Positions 24,927 to 33,701 of a stretch of 43,786 nt of DNA are shown here, piece by piece. Position numbers and translations under genes: made by a program. The stretch comes from Bacillota bacterium. GTDB taxonomy: Bacteria > Bacillota > DTU065. Where the stretch lies: contig JAQVYS010000009.1 in assembly GCA_028708605.1 (NCBI GenBank), positions 1 through 43,786 of the forward strand. The letters are read 5' to 3'. How positions within the stretch are numbered: the first letter of the stretch is position 1; the number at the start of each line of letters is the position of its first letter. The notes beneath the pieces were generated by a model, which saw only the letters and a list, made by a program, of their open reading frames with translations, was not told the origin of the DNA and did not search any database.

Positions 24927-26169
24927 ACAGATTATAGTGGGAAAAATTCCCGATATCAGTATATTTAGAGAGGGCGGCGACAAAATGCGGTATGCCGAGC
25001 CCTTTTTCTTTTGGTTTTAGTCTTTCAAAAAACCAATCGGGATCGATGTTTAGGTTGCGGATTTGGACTAAATCAACCCAGCCTTCAGAAAGTAGGTCTT
25101 CCCATGCTTTAAGCTCAGATGGGGTATCGTTTAGCCCTGGAATAGTTAAGAGGTTTAACGAGATAAATAGACCAGCCTGTTTTAGAGCACGTCCTGCCTC
25201 TTGAATATCACCTAATCTATAGCCTTGAGGATTATGATACGTATTATAGGTTTTATCAATGTTTGATATCATGCTAATACGAATTGAATCAAGTCCGGCT
25301 TCTCTTAGTTTTAAGAGCCGATCTTTAGAGAAACCGTTGGTGTTCATGTTAATGATGCCATTTTGAGTCTTTTGGCGGATTAGTTTTATGGCCTTTGCTA
25401 TAGTGTCTGTAGCAAGAAGCGGTTCACCTTCACAACCTTGTCCAAAAGAAACAATAGGTTCTTTGTTGCTTTCCAAATGATAAATAGCAAGGTCTGCGAT
25501 CTCTTTTGGGGTAGGTTTAAAAGTGATTCTCGACTGAGGGGAAGGGCAGCACTCTGACTCTTGTAAAGAGATACAGCCAAGACACTTAGCATTACAGCTA
25601 GGTGATGTAGGGATTCCTCCCTCCCAGCGGTGTAAAAAGATATTTGATGCTGTAAGGCACTGGTATTCCAATGCACAATTTGCAAGGTGTTCTACTAAAC
25701 GGTTATCTGGCAGACGTTTTTGAAGTTTTAAAATCCCACTAGATAGCTTTTCTTGAGGATAGTTAAGTGGATTCCACTTAGTAGGGTTGTCTGTTTTTTT
25801 GGCAGCAACGAAAAACTCACCATCTTTAATCGCTACTGCTGTATAGCCAAAAAGGGGAAGAGTAGAGGCGTTAGGGGTTGTTTCATATGCTGGCAAGAAA
25901 AGCCTAGTATAACCTGCCGGAAGAAGAGCACTTAAAGGATAGATAGTTTCATCTGGACTTTCCACGGTCTGGATCTCCCCTTCAAAAGAAGCAAGTGGCA
26001 GGCGCCCAGGCAGATATATCAAGCTACTTCCTTCTGGAAAAGGTATAAAATCATCGGAAAAAAGGAAGTCTTCGCCGTTTCTTACTACAGCAGGAAGCTC
26101 GCTATCTATAAATTCTTCATCCTCATTCATATAAACCATGTTATAAGATGTATCAGTTGATTTAGACAT
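24925..26169 (-). CDS. Radical SAM protein of unknown specificity
   Basis: A 414-residue radical S-adenosylmethionine enzyme. Residues 1-185 form an unusual N-terminal region (LIYLPGRLPLASFEG, GYTRLFLPAYE) without recognised motifs. The radical SAM core starts at PSCNAKCLGC, giving the cluster ligands C192, C196, C199 (CxxxCxxC). It continues with a GQGCEGEPLL motif, NMNTNGFS, DSIRISMIS and LNLLTIPGLNDT, the usual order of barrel strands. A CCPS pair shortly after the core (about 208) might bind an additional metal. ATG 26169 follows GGAGGT. The gene stands alone. The long N-terminal extension resembles an uncharacterised clostridial group; the reaction is unknown. Confidence 0.82.
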   Translation of the reverse strand: MSKSTDTSYNMVYMNEDEEFIDSELPAVVRNGEDFLFSDDFIPFPEGSSLIYLPGRLPLASFEGEIQTVESPDETIYPLSALLPAGYTRLFLPAYETTPNASTLPLFGYTAVAIKDGEFFVAAKKTDNPTKWNPLNYPQEKLSSGILKLQKRLPDNRLVEHLANCALEYQCLTASNIFLHRWEGGIPTSPSCNAKCLGCISLQESECCPSPQSRITFKPTPKEIADLAIYHLESNKEPIVSFGQGCEGEPLLATDTIAKAIKLIRQKTQNGIINMNTNGFSKDRLLKLREAGLDSIRISMISNIDKTYNTYHNPQGYRLGDIQEAGRALKQAGLFISLNLLTIPGLNDTPSELKAWEDLLSEGWVDLVQIRNLNIDPDWFFERLKPKEKGLGIPHFVAALSKYTDIGNFSHYNL

Positions 26170-26335
26170 ATTCTACCTCCAAAGGAGTACTTTTTTGCTT
26201 AGCTTACAGATGCTTGTTTTGGGCGTTTTATAAGATTACCCCTATCAATGTTATCAACATAGATGGCTATAAGGCAAGTCATTTAAAAACAAAAGAGAGG
26301 TTTTATTTAGATTCCTCGTGTTATTGGCAGTACCG

Positions 26336-26500
26336 TAAGATTCGTTACTTAGTGACAGGATAATAGCAGTAAGAGTATACTACTTAGAGATGAAATATAA
26401 CGAAAAAGATTGTTTCAGTGATTCAGAGAATATTGGTAATTTAGCATTTGGTGCCATCTATAATGCATGCGAGATTGATGAAGTGCGTCTTGACAAATGA
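26336..26500 (+). pseudogene. Possible IS4/IS1634-type transposase fragment
   Basis: An open frame that reads RIIAVRVYYLEMKYNEKD, then SENIGNLAFGAIYNACEID and ends EVRLDK before TGA 26498-26500; an ATG lies at 26390. The NIG-L-F-AIY-xLEIDE pattern resembles the N-terminal part of IS1634-like transposases from Clostridia. There is no ribosome binding site, and no DDE region follows. The family call rests on memory of a short motif and is tentative. Confidence 0.33.
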
Positions 26501-26596
26501 GCAACACTTATCTAGAATGCAGAAAGATGCAAGAGGCGATTTACACAAGATTCTCAACATATTCTAAAAATTTTAGACTGATTGTTAGTCTCTTTC

Positions 26597-26625
26597 TTGA
26601 TTATATATTTTTCGTATGTTAAAAT
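26597..26625 (+). promoter_or_regulatory. Promoter of rpmE
   Basis: TTGATT (26597-26602), 17-base spacer, TAAAAT (26620-26625), giving a leader of about 35 bases. A palindrome at 26563-26577 lies just upstream of the -35. Confidence 0.6.
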
Positions 26626-26666
26626 TAGTGATGCGAGTCTGATATGGGGAAAACGAGGTGAATCCG

Positions 26667-26864
26667 TTGAAAGAGAATATACATCCAAAGTATTTTACTG
26701 CCAAGGTAACTTGTGCCTGCGGAAATACTTTTGAAACTGGATCTACAAAACCAGAGCTACGTGTCGATATATGTTCTAAGTGTCATCCTTTCTACACTGG
26801 GAAGCAGAAGATTATCGATACAGGCGGACGTGTTGAACGCTTTAAGAGGAAGTACAACAGATAA
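26667..26864 (+). CDS. rpmE: 50S ribosomal protein L31, zinc-binding form
   Basis: A 65-residue ribosomal protein beginning [22 protein letters not shown] in two adjoining motifs, then [15 protein letters not shown] and [12 protein letters not shown]. The cysteine pairs (CxC and CxxC) show the zinc-binding C+ form rather than the zinc-free YkaG-type paralogue. TTG 26667 with GAGGTG six bases upstream gives the canonical start; the GTG at 26658 would add three residues and is less likely. A strong terminator follows immediately, with dus just beyond. Confidence 0.95.
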   Translation: MKENIHPKYFTAKVTCACGNTFETGSTKPELRVDICSKCHPFYTGKQKIIDTGGRVERFKRKYNR

Positions 26865-26870
26865 GAACAT

Positions 26871-26897
26871 GGCAGGCTTAGCCTGCCTTCTTTTTTT
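26871..26897 (+). terminator. Terminator between rpmE and dus
   Basis: GGCAGGC (26871-26877) and GCCTGCC (26881-26887) with loop TTA, then TTCTTTTTTT. It overlaps the approach to the dus ribosome binding site, so dus may be expressed by readthrough. Confidence 0.9.
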
Positions 26898-26910
26898 GGA
26901 GGTGAGGCTT

Positions 26911-27879
26911 ATGCAAATCGGAAATGTATTTATAGAAAACCCTCTAGTTTTAGCTCCTATGGCAGGTGTAACAGGACAGGCTTTTCGTAAACTTTGCAAA
27001 GAACAAGGAGCAGGCTTAGTTGTTACTGAGATGGTAAGTGCCAAAGCCCTCACCTATAACAGCAAAAACACTAAAAAACTACTGGCGATTAGACCTGAAG
27101 AAAGACCAATTAGCGTCCAGCTTTTTGGGTCAGAGCCAGATATTATAGCAGAAGCTGCAAAGATTTGTGTAAGTGAAGTGGCTCCAGATATAATTGATAT
27201 AAATATGGGTTGTCCGGCCCCTAAAATAGTCAAAAATGAAGATGGCTCAGCTCTACTAAAAGAACCTAAAAAGGCTATAGAGGTAGCTAAAAGGGTTGTA
27301 GAAACTGTAGAGGTCCCTGTAACCTGTAAGATCCGCCTTGGGTGGGACGAAAAAAGCCTAATCCACAAAGAACTTGCAAAAGGCTTAGAAGATGTAGGAG
27401 TAAGTAGCATCACAGTTCATGGTAGAGTAAGGCAACAGTTCTATAGCGGAAAGGCTAATTGGCAAGCTATAGCAGAAGTAGTAGATAGCGTTTCTATTCC
27501 AGTGATTGGAAACGGAGATGTTTTTGAAGCAAAAGACGCACTCAGAATGGAAAAAGAAACTGGTGCAAGTGGTGTTGCAATAGGGCGTGGGGCTCTTGGA
27601 AATCCATGGATCTTTAGAGATATTCTTGCCATAAAAAGAGGCGAAGAAATTTTACCGGTGACGCTTAAAGAAAAGCTAAAGACTGCATTTTTACATGCAA
27701 AATTGCTTTTGGATTACCTAGACGAAAGAACCGCCATGCTTGAGATGAGAAAGCACATGGCGTGGTATCTCAAGGGCGAACGGAAAGCTAAAATGTATAA
27801 ACAAGAGCTAAATAGCGTTAACACGCTTGTTGACTTAGAAAATATAATCTCTAAAATTCTACTCGATGTAAACTCCTAG
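26911..27879 (+). CDS. dusB: tRNA-dihydrouridine synthase, DusB type
   Basis: A 322-residue FMN enzyme that reduces uridines in the tRNA D-loop. It opens with VLAPMAGVTGQAFRKLCKEQGA and has VSVQLFG-type strand (PISVQLFGSEP), DINMGCPAPKIVKNEDGSALL with the catalytic Cys, RLGWDE, TVHGRVRQQFYSG, NGDVFEAKDA and IGRGALGNPWIF. The ATG at 26911, with GGAGGTGAGG directly upstream, gives the normal N-terminus; a longer frame reaching back into rpmE is not real. It lies 46 bases after rpmE and ends in a terminator stem that includes its stop codon. Confidence 0.95.
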   Translation: MQIGNVFIENPLVLAPMAGVTGQAFRKLCKEQGAGLVVTEMVSAKALTYNSKNTKKLLAIRPEERPISVQLFGSEPDIIAEAAKICVSEVAPDIIDINMGCPAPKIVKNEDGSALLKEPKKAIEVAKRVVETVEVPVTCKIRLGWDEKSLIHKELAKGLEDVGVSSITVHGRVRQQFYSGKANWQAIAEVVDSVSIPVIGNGDVFEAKDALRMEKETGASGVAIGRGALGNPWIFRDILAIKRGEEILPVTLKEKLKTAFLHAKLLLDYLDERTAMLEMRKHMAWYLKGERKAKMYKQELNSVNTLVDLENIISKILLDVNS

Positions 27880-27906
27880 ATCTTTCTAGGAGTTTATTGA
27901 CTTTTT
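27871..27906 (+). terminator. Terminator overlapping the dusB stop codon
   Basis: AACTCCTAGA (27871-27880) pairs perfectly with TCTAGGAGTT (27885-27894); a T5 run follows at 27902-27906, slightly distant. Confidence 0.75.
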
Positions 27907-27929
27907 AAAAGCCTATTGTTAAAATATAG

Positions 27930-27958
27930 TTGTTCACAAAACTGTGCACACATATAAG
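27930..27958 (+). promoter_or_regulatory. Promoter with embedded repeat operator for the acyl-reductase-like operon
   Basis: TTGTTC (27930-27935), 17-base spacer, TATAAG (27953-27958). Two near-identical, near-palindromic octamers, TGTTCACA (27931-27938) and TGTGCACA (27943-27950), occupy the -35 and spacer. This is where an autoregulating repressor would bind; the first gene of the operon encodes an HTH protein. Confidence 0.55.
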
Positions 27959-28003
27959 GTTTTAAAGTACACCATGAGGGAGGGGTGTCCTATAAGCACC
28001 TCT

Positions 28004-28546
28004 ATGAGATTGATCCGGGTTGGCGATAAAATCTTAAGTCGTGACAAGATTACTGCAAAGATTGATGAGATATTGACCCTGCGTGCTAGTGGCCTATCAC
28101 AAATTGATGTAGCAAAGATTTTAAATGTTGACCGGCCTTTTGTCTCAAGGTTAGAGTCCTTAGGAGAGATAGCAAAAGGCGGAAAACTAGCACTTGTAGG
28201 TTTTCCAATCGGTAATAAGGTAGAACTAGAAAAAATGGCCTTTGAAGAAGGGGTAGAGTTTGTCTATATTTTGACCGACAAAGAACGTTGGTCTATGGTA
28301 TCAAATACTGATGGTGCAATGTTAGTTAATGACCTTCTTGAGCTTTTGCAGAATTTGAAAAACTTCGACACAATAATACTCCTTGCATCTAATTTGCGTA
28401 GCCAATATGCAGAAAATATCATTGGCAAACAAGTGATCTCTCTTGAGATAGGCAAGTCGCCTATCAAAGATGATGTTGAGGTTGATGTAGAAAGAGTAAG
28501 AAAGATTATCAAGGAAATACGCCAAAAAGAGGGAGAAAAAAAATGA
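28004..28546 (+). CDS. Helix-turn-helix transcriptional regulator
   Basis: A 180-residue protein (from ATG 28004, MRLIRVGDKILSRDKI). Residues 14-50 form a helix-turn-helix, with ASGLSQIDVAKILNVDRPFVSRLESLG as its core; the remainder (about 55-180) has alternating strands and helices of Rossmann-like type (KLALVGFPIGN, FDTIILLAS) and may bind a ligand. The start is uncertain: GGGAGGGGTG (27978-27987) is 16 bases upstream but is paired in a hairpin (27981-28003) that abuts the ATG. GTG 27944 and ATG 27974 are in frame but lack sites. Its stop overlaps the next start (ATGA). It is likely the operon's own regulator. Confidence 0.8.
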   Translation: MRLIRVGDKILSRDKITAKIDEILTLRASGLSQIDVAKILNVDRPFVSRLESLGEIAKGGKLALVGFPIGNKVELEKMAFEEGVEFVYILTDKERWSMVSNTDGAMLVNDLLELLQNLKNFDTIILLASNLRSQYAENIIGKQVISLEIGKSPIKDDVEVDVERVRKIIKEIRQKEGEKK

Positions 28547-29445
28547 AGCAAGTTATTAGTGTCAGTATAGGCTCATCAAAAAGAGATCATGAAGTAAGCA
28601 TTAACGTAATGGGTCAAGATTTTCTAATTAAAAGAATCGGCACAGATGGAGATATCGACAAAGCCATCCAAATCATCAAAGAATTAGATGGAAAAGTAGA
28701 TGCCATTGGTCTTGGTGGTATTGATTTTTATATATTTTCTAAGAGTAGACGCTATATTATTCAAGATTCAAAGCGATTTCTAACTGCTGCAAAAAACACT
28801 CCTATTCTAGATGGTAGTGGTTTAAAAAACACCCTAGAAAGACGGGTTATTAGGCAGCTGCAGGAAAACGGTAGCGTTGATTTTCGTGGCAAAAAGGTCT
28901 TACTTGTCTGTGGGATGGACCGCCTTGGTATGGCAGATGAGATCTCTAAATTGACCGATCAAATGGTTATCGGAGACTTGATGTTTACTTTGGGAGTAGG
29001 CATTCCACTGCATAGCCTAAATAGTTTAAATGTAGTTGCAAGAATTTTTGCACCTATAGCTATTCGCCTACCTTTTTCAATCTTATATCCAACAGGTAAA
29101 AGCCAAGAGAAGGTAGTCGAAAAATACGGGAAATACTACAGATGGGCAGATATTATTGCTGGTGACTATCTTCTTATCAAAAAGCATCTGCCAAAAGACT
29201 TAACAGGAAAGACCATTATCACCAATACCACAACAAAGGAGGACGTCTTAGACCTTAAAAAGCGTGGTGTGGAACTTTTGGTTACCACAACCCCTAAGTT
29301 AGAAGGTAGATCTTTTGGTACTAATGTTATGGAATCGATGCTAGTTGCATTTGCAGAGAAGAAAAGTGAACTGACTGAAGCAGAGTATTATGAACTTCTA
29401 GACAAGCTAAATTTCCAACCAAGCATGGTGTGGTTGCAGAAGTAG
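28543..29445 (+). CDS. Conserved protein usually annotated 'quinate 5-dehydrogenase'
   Basis: A 300-residue cytosolic protein resembling a clostridial family that databases label quinate 5-dehydrogenase without experimental basis. It begins MKQVISVSIGSSKRDHEV; a central GLGGIDFYI and KVLLVCGMDRLGMADEI segment suggests a nucleotide-binding fold; FSILYPTGK and TTTPKLEGRSFGTNVMES follow. I see no classical GxGxxG site, so dinucleotide use is unproven. It overlaps the regulator by four bases and lies 12 bases before the acyl-reductase-like gene, so the three are one transcription unit. A role with the downstream reductase is likely by context. Confidence 0.65.
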   Translation: MKQVISVSIGSSKRDHEVSINVMGQDFLIKRIGTDGDIDKAIQIIKELDGKVDAIGLGGIDFYIFSKSRRYIIQDSKRFLTAAKNTPILDGSGLKNTLERRVIRQLQENGSVDFRGKKVLLVCGMDRLGMADEISKLTDQMVIGDLMFTLGVGIPLHSLNSLNVVARIFAPIAIRLPFSILYPTGKSQEKVVEKYGKYYRWADIIAGDYLLIKKHLPKDLTGKTIITNTTTKEDVLDLKKRGVELLVTTTPKLEGRSFGTNVMESMLVAFAEKKSELTEAEYYELLDKLNFQPSMVWLQK

Positions 29446-29457
29446 AGGTGGACTATT

Positions 29458-30531
29458 TTGGAGCGATTTGGGTTTGTACTTCACCCAATATCATACAGCG
29501 ACATAAGTCGTAAATTTGGTAAGATGGCAAAAATCCTGCCACAATCTATGGTTTTATCGGCAATGAGGGTTGTCCCGCCACAGAAAATATCACATATAAC
29601 CGGAATAAAGTCGCCAGCTGGGGTAGAAGCCGAAGGCTGGTTTACAGGTTGCACCTTAACTACAGAGCAGATGGTAACCCTCCCCGAAGACTATGTGATT
29701 CGAAAGATAATTAAAGCAGTGAATTTAGCAAAAGAGCAAGGAGCAAAGATCGTCGGTCTTGGAGCATATACCGCCGTTGTTGGAGACGCTGGCATTACTA
29801 TATCTAAAAATGTCGATGTACCTGTAACTACGGGGAATACTTATACAGTAGCAACAGCTCTATTAGGCCTTGAGTGGGCATCCAAAAAGATGGGTGTAGA
29901 GCTTAAAGACAGTAAAGTTGGAGTCGTTGGAGCTTATGGCTCCATTGGAAAAGCTTGTGCTCGCGCTTTAGCAGGGCGAGTTGGCGAGATGTTTCTAATT
30001 GGTAGAAAAGAAACAGAACTCGAAAAGCTGAAAGAGGAGTTAAAGACTAAATCGGTGGTGTCAATTAGTACAGATGCAAGAGCTACCCTTCCTAGCTTAG
30101 ATGCTCTTGTTACAGTAACTAGCTCAGTAGATACTGTTATTGAGCCTGAGGATTTAAAAGTTGGCGCAATTGTCTGTGACGTTGCTAGACCAAGGGACGT
30201 ATCAAAGAGAGTCAGTGAGGTTCGAGATGATGTTTTAGTCTTTGAAGGTGGAGCAGTTGAGATCCCTGGAAAAGATGCTGACTTCCATTTTAACTTTGGT
30301 TTTCCTCCAAAGACCTCGTATGCTTGTATGGCAGAAACCATGATCCTTGCGTTAGAGAAACGTTATGAAAACTATTCTCTTGGCCGGGATTTAGATGTCA
30401 ATAAGGTCTATGAGATGATCGAACTAGCTAAAAAGCACGGCTTTAAGCTAGCAGGACTAAGATCCTTTGAAAAAACAGTATCAGAAGAGGATATTTACAA
30501 AATCCGTGAGATTATTGCGAAGAAAAAGTAA
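29458..30531 (+). CDS. Long-chain acyl-[acyl-carrier-protein] reductase-like protein
   Basis: A 357-residue protein whose layout matches cyanobacterial acyl-ACP reductase (AAR), which makes fatty aldehyde from acyl-ACP with NADPH. It begins MERFGFVLHPISYSDI and shows GLGAYTAVVGDAG (where AAR has GGFSSIV), VPVTTGNTYTVATALL (AAR: TTGNTHTA), then the Rossmann motif VGVVGAYGSIGKACARAL and a FLIGRKETELEKLKEEL segment. The C-terminal part (CDVARPRDVSKRV) also corresponds. The AAR catalytic cysteine region is represented by EGWFTGCTLT near residue 62, although alignment is needed to equate it. TTG 29458 follows AGAGGTGG. It is the last gene of the operon. Substrate is inferred; a related reductase acting on another thioester is possible. 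Confidence 0.7.
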   Translation: MERFGFVLHPISYSDISRKFGKMAKILPQSMVLSAMRVVPPQKISHITGIKSPAGVEAEGWFTGCTLTTEQMVTLPEDYVIRKIIKAVNLAKEQGAKIVGLGAYTAVVGDAGITISKNVDVPVTTGNTYTVATALLGLEWASKKMGVELKDSKVGVVGAYGSIGKACARALAGRVGEMFLIGRKETELEKLKEELKTKSVVSISTDARATLPSLDALVTVTSSVDTVIEPEDLKVGAIVCDVARPRDVSKRVSEVRDDVLVFEGGAVEIPGKDADFHFNFGFPPKTSYACMAETMILALEKRYENYSLGRDLDVNKVYEMIELAKKHGFKLAGLRSFEKTVSEEDIYKIREIIAKKK

Positions 30532-30553
30532 GACATAATAAGAGGGTAAGAGG

Positions 30554-30582
30554 AGGCGTTAATTTAACGCCTTCCTTTCATT
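30554..30582 (+). terminator. Terminator of the acyl-reductase-like operon
   Basis: AGGCGTTA (30554-30561) pairs with TAACGCCT (30565-30572), loop ATT, then TCCTTTCATTT. Confidence 0.75.
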
Positions 30583-30790
30583 TACTAGGAATTTCCTTCT
30601 TATGGCAGGATAATCCAAGCAAACGTTGTAATTAAAGAAAGGGCGGTACAGAAACCGTGTCTTTGAGTAGAAAGAATGCTTTAGATGCAAAAAACCGTCT
30701 AAAAATTATCGGGGTGGTACTATATTTTGTGTCAAAGTGTTCAAATACTAATGTTTGGCAACAACGCCTTTGGAGCCTTTTTGATAATTA

Positions 30791-30819
30791 TTGACAATAC
30801 TCCAAGAACTCTATATAAT
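30791..30819 (+). promoter_or_regulatory. Consensus sigma-A promoter of greA-lysS
   Basis: Exact TTGACA (30791-30796), 17-base spacer, exact TATAAT (30814-30819). It is the best promoter match in the window and implies a leader of about 205 bases before greA. Confidence 0.88.
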
Positions 30820-30925
30820 GAAAGGCACCAAAGGGCAGATTTTATTTCTGCCCGCTTTATATTAAATTGACTTTGTAAAGTCCTGAATAAAACCGACACT
30901 TAGACCATAATATACTAAATAGCTA

Positions 30926-31014
30926 GGGACGATTTTATTTAGAAACTTGATGTGAAACTAGATTGCAAAAATCTAGTGTTTTTTTCGTATCAACTGTAGT
31001 AGAAATTTCGTCCC
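30926..31014 (+). promoter_or_regulatory. Structured greA leader with nested terminator
   Basis: The inner hairpin ACTAGATT (30957-30964) with AATCTAGT (30970-30977) is followed by G and seven T, a complete terminator form. It is enclosed by a long-range stem: GGGACGA (30926-30932) with TCGTCCC (31008-31014), plus TTGAT (30947-30951) with ATCAA (30989-30993). The arrangement suggests transcription attenuation in front of greA, but the signal is unknown. Confidence 0.6.
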
Positions 31015-31033
31015 CAAGAAAGAAGGGAATTTT

Positions 31034-31504
31034 ATGGTGGGTAAGCCAGTACTGTTAACACAAGATGGTCTCCGGCAACTAGAAGAAGAACTAGATTATC
31101 TTAAGAGAACCAAAAGACGTGAAGTAGCACAGCGTATTAAGGAAGCGCTTGCTTTTGGAGATATAAGTGAAAATTCCGAGTATGATGATGCAAAAAATGA
31201 ACAAGCTTTTGTTGAGGGGCGCATTGCAGAATTAGAAAATAGATTGCGCAATGCAGAGATCATTGATGAAAAAACTGGTGGAGATAACGTTTCTCTTGGC
31301 TCTACAGTCAAACTAAAAGACGTTGAAACAGGAGAGAGTTTTGATTTTACCTTAGTAGGTTCCACTGAAGCAGATCCTGCAAAGGCAAAAATTTCCAATG
31401 AATCACCTGTAGGTAAAGCTATTATCGGTCGCAAAATTGGTGAAATAGTCCATGTTAATGCACCAGTTGGTAGTATTGCTTACAAGATTGAAAGCGTAAA
31501 TTAA
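31034..31504 (+). CDS. greA: Transcription elongation factor GreA
   Basis: A 156-residue factor that enters the RNA polymerase secondary channel and stimulates cleavage of backtracked RNA. The N-terminal coiled coil includes LTQDGLRQLEEELDYLK and GDISENSEYDDAKNEQ, whose tip acidic residues (Asp, Glu) hold the catalytic magnesium. The C-terminal FKBP-like domain has VSLGSTVKLKDVETGE and SPVGKAIIGRKIGE. Length is standard. ATG 31034 follows GAAGGGA. lysS lies 24 bases downstream; greA-lysS is a common Bacillota operon. Confidence 0.96.
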   Translation: MVGKPVLLTQDGLRQLEEELDYLKRTKRREVAQRIKEALAFGDISENSEYDDAKNEQAFVEGRIAELENRLRNAEIIDEKTGGDNVSLGSTVKLKDVETGESFDFTLVGSTEADPAKAKISNESPVGKAIIGRKIGEIVHVNAPVGSIAYKIESVN

Positions 31505-31525
31505 CAGCTAAGTATGGAGGTTTAG

Positions 31526-33031
<1,506 letters not shown>

Positions 33032-33044
33032 TAGAATTAAATAG

Positions 33045-33078
33045 ACAGCAGGCACTTTAGAGTACCTGCTGTTTTCTT
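33045..33078 (+). terminator. Terminator of greA-lysS
   Basis: CAGCAGG (33046-33052) and CCTGCTG (33065-33071) flanked by extra pairs, then TTTTCTT. It includes the stop codon of the convergent minus-strand gene. Confidence 0.8.
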
Positions 33079-33701
33079 ACTATTAGTAGTTCTACAATTT
33101 CAAGAAGTGCCGTAGCCTCTTTATTCATAGCATGAATCTTTTCGATGGTTCTTTCAAACTCAGAGTTGCTTCTAGATAGATCCTTCTGCATGGTTCTTAG
33201 CTTTTGTATTTTAGGATTTGCTTCTGCCAAAATCGATATTTCGCCAGCAGGTCTAGGTACAAACGTCTGCACTATAGGTAGGATTTCACTCGGAGCCGGA
33301 AGCTTTCTCTCTTGGATTTTTTGGAAGACATCTAGAGTCTGAGTCAACTTATCATTGGCTAAAAGTGGCAGTAGCTTCATTAGTGGACTGTTTAGCAGTC
33401 TTTGGGGATTCTCTAAAAGTGGACCAAGATCAGGCAAGTTATTTAAAAGGTTGCTTGGTAGACTCTCTAAGAGTCTCCCTAATCCTGAAATGTTAGCCTT
33501 TTCTTCTAAGCTACGGTTTAGCTCTTTTGGCTCTGGTTCTAATTCTAGTCTTTGTTTAAGTTTTTCTTTTAACTCGCCTATTGCTTGTTCTGTCTTTAGC
33601 CTATCTTCTTTTAGATTAGCTTCTAGTCTATTTAGTTGTTCTTTGATTTCTTCTAAGAGTATTACTGCGTCGTTTGATCCATATCCTTGGTTTGAAAACA
33701 T
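33057..33701 (-). CDS. Coiled-coil protein of unknown function
   Basis: A 214-residue cytosolic protein with no signal peptide. Residues 10-70 are a charged coiled coil (LLEEIKEQLNRLEANLKEDRL); residues 75-120 are rich in Leu, Pro and Asn (LGRLLESLPSNLLNNLPDL), and residues 165-210 form a second helix. The central part resembles the leucine-rich segments of spore-associated hypothetical proteins in Clostridia, but I recognise no family. ATG 33701 follows AAGGAGG. It converges on lysS and is divergent from the barrel-like pair. Confidence 0.7.
   Translation of the reverse strand: MFSNQGYGSNDAVILLEEIKEQLNRLEANLKEDRLKTEQAIGELKEKLKQRLELEPEPKELNRSLEEKANISGLGRLLESLPSNLLNNLPDLGPLLENPQRLLNSPLMKLLPLLANDKLTQTLDVFQKIQERKLPAPSEILPIVQTFVPRPAGEISILAEANPKIQKLRTMQKDLSRSNSEFERTIEKIHAMNKEATALLEIVELLIVRKQQVL

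Larger units (their letters stand above)
26170..26666. other. Intergenic region with transposase-like relic and rpmE promoter
   Basis: 497 bases between the divergent radical SAM and rpmE genes. It contains a possible transposase remnant (26336-26500), a 15-bp palindrome TCTAAAAATTTTAGA (26563-26577) and the rpmE promoter (26597-26625). Confidence 0.5.
30532..31033. other. Intergenic region and greA-lysS leader
   Basis: 502 bases. In order: a terminator for the acyl-reductase-like operon, about 200 bases with no recognised feature, a consensus promoter (30791-30819), a 7-bp hairpin GGGCAGA/TCTGCCC (30833-30853) at the predicted 5' end of the transcript, and a structured leader with an internal terminator (30957-30985). 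Confidence 0.6.

Noticed and set aside
26713-26910. Longer N-terminus for DusB starting inside rpmE
   Set aside because: It would overlap rpmE and its terminator, while ATG 26911 has an excellent ribosome binding site and gives the canonical N-terminus.
27944-28003. Upstream starts GTG 27944 and ATG 27974 for the HTH regulator
   Set aside because: GTG 27944 lies inside the predicted promoter, and ATG 27974 has no ribosome binding site; MRLIRVG from 28004 looks like a natural start, though this remains uncertain.
30640-30740. T-box-like GGGGTGGTAC with an upstream GAGTAG in the greA-lysS upstream region
   Set aside because: The conserved CCGCG part of the T-box is absent, the spacing is too short for stem I to III, no terminator follows it, and it lies before the consensus promoter.
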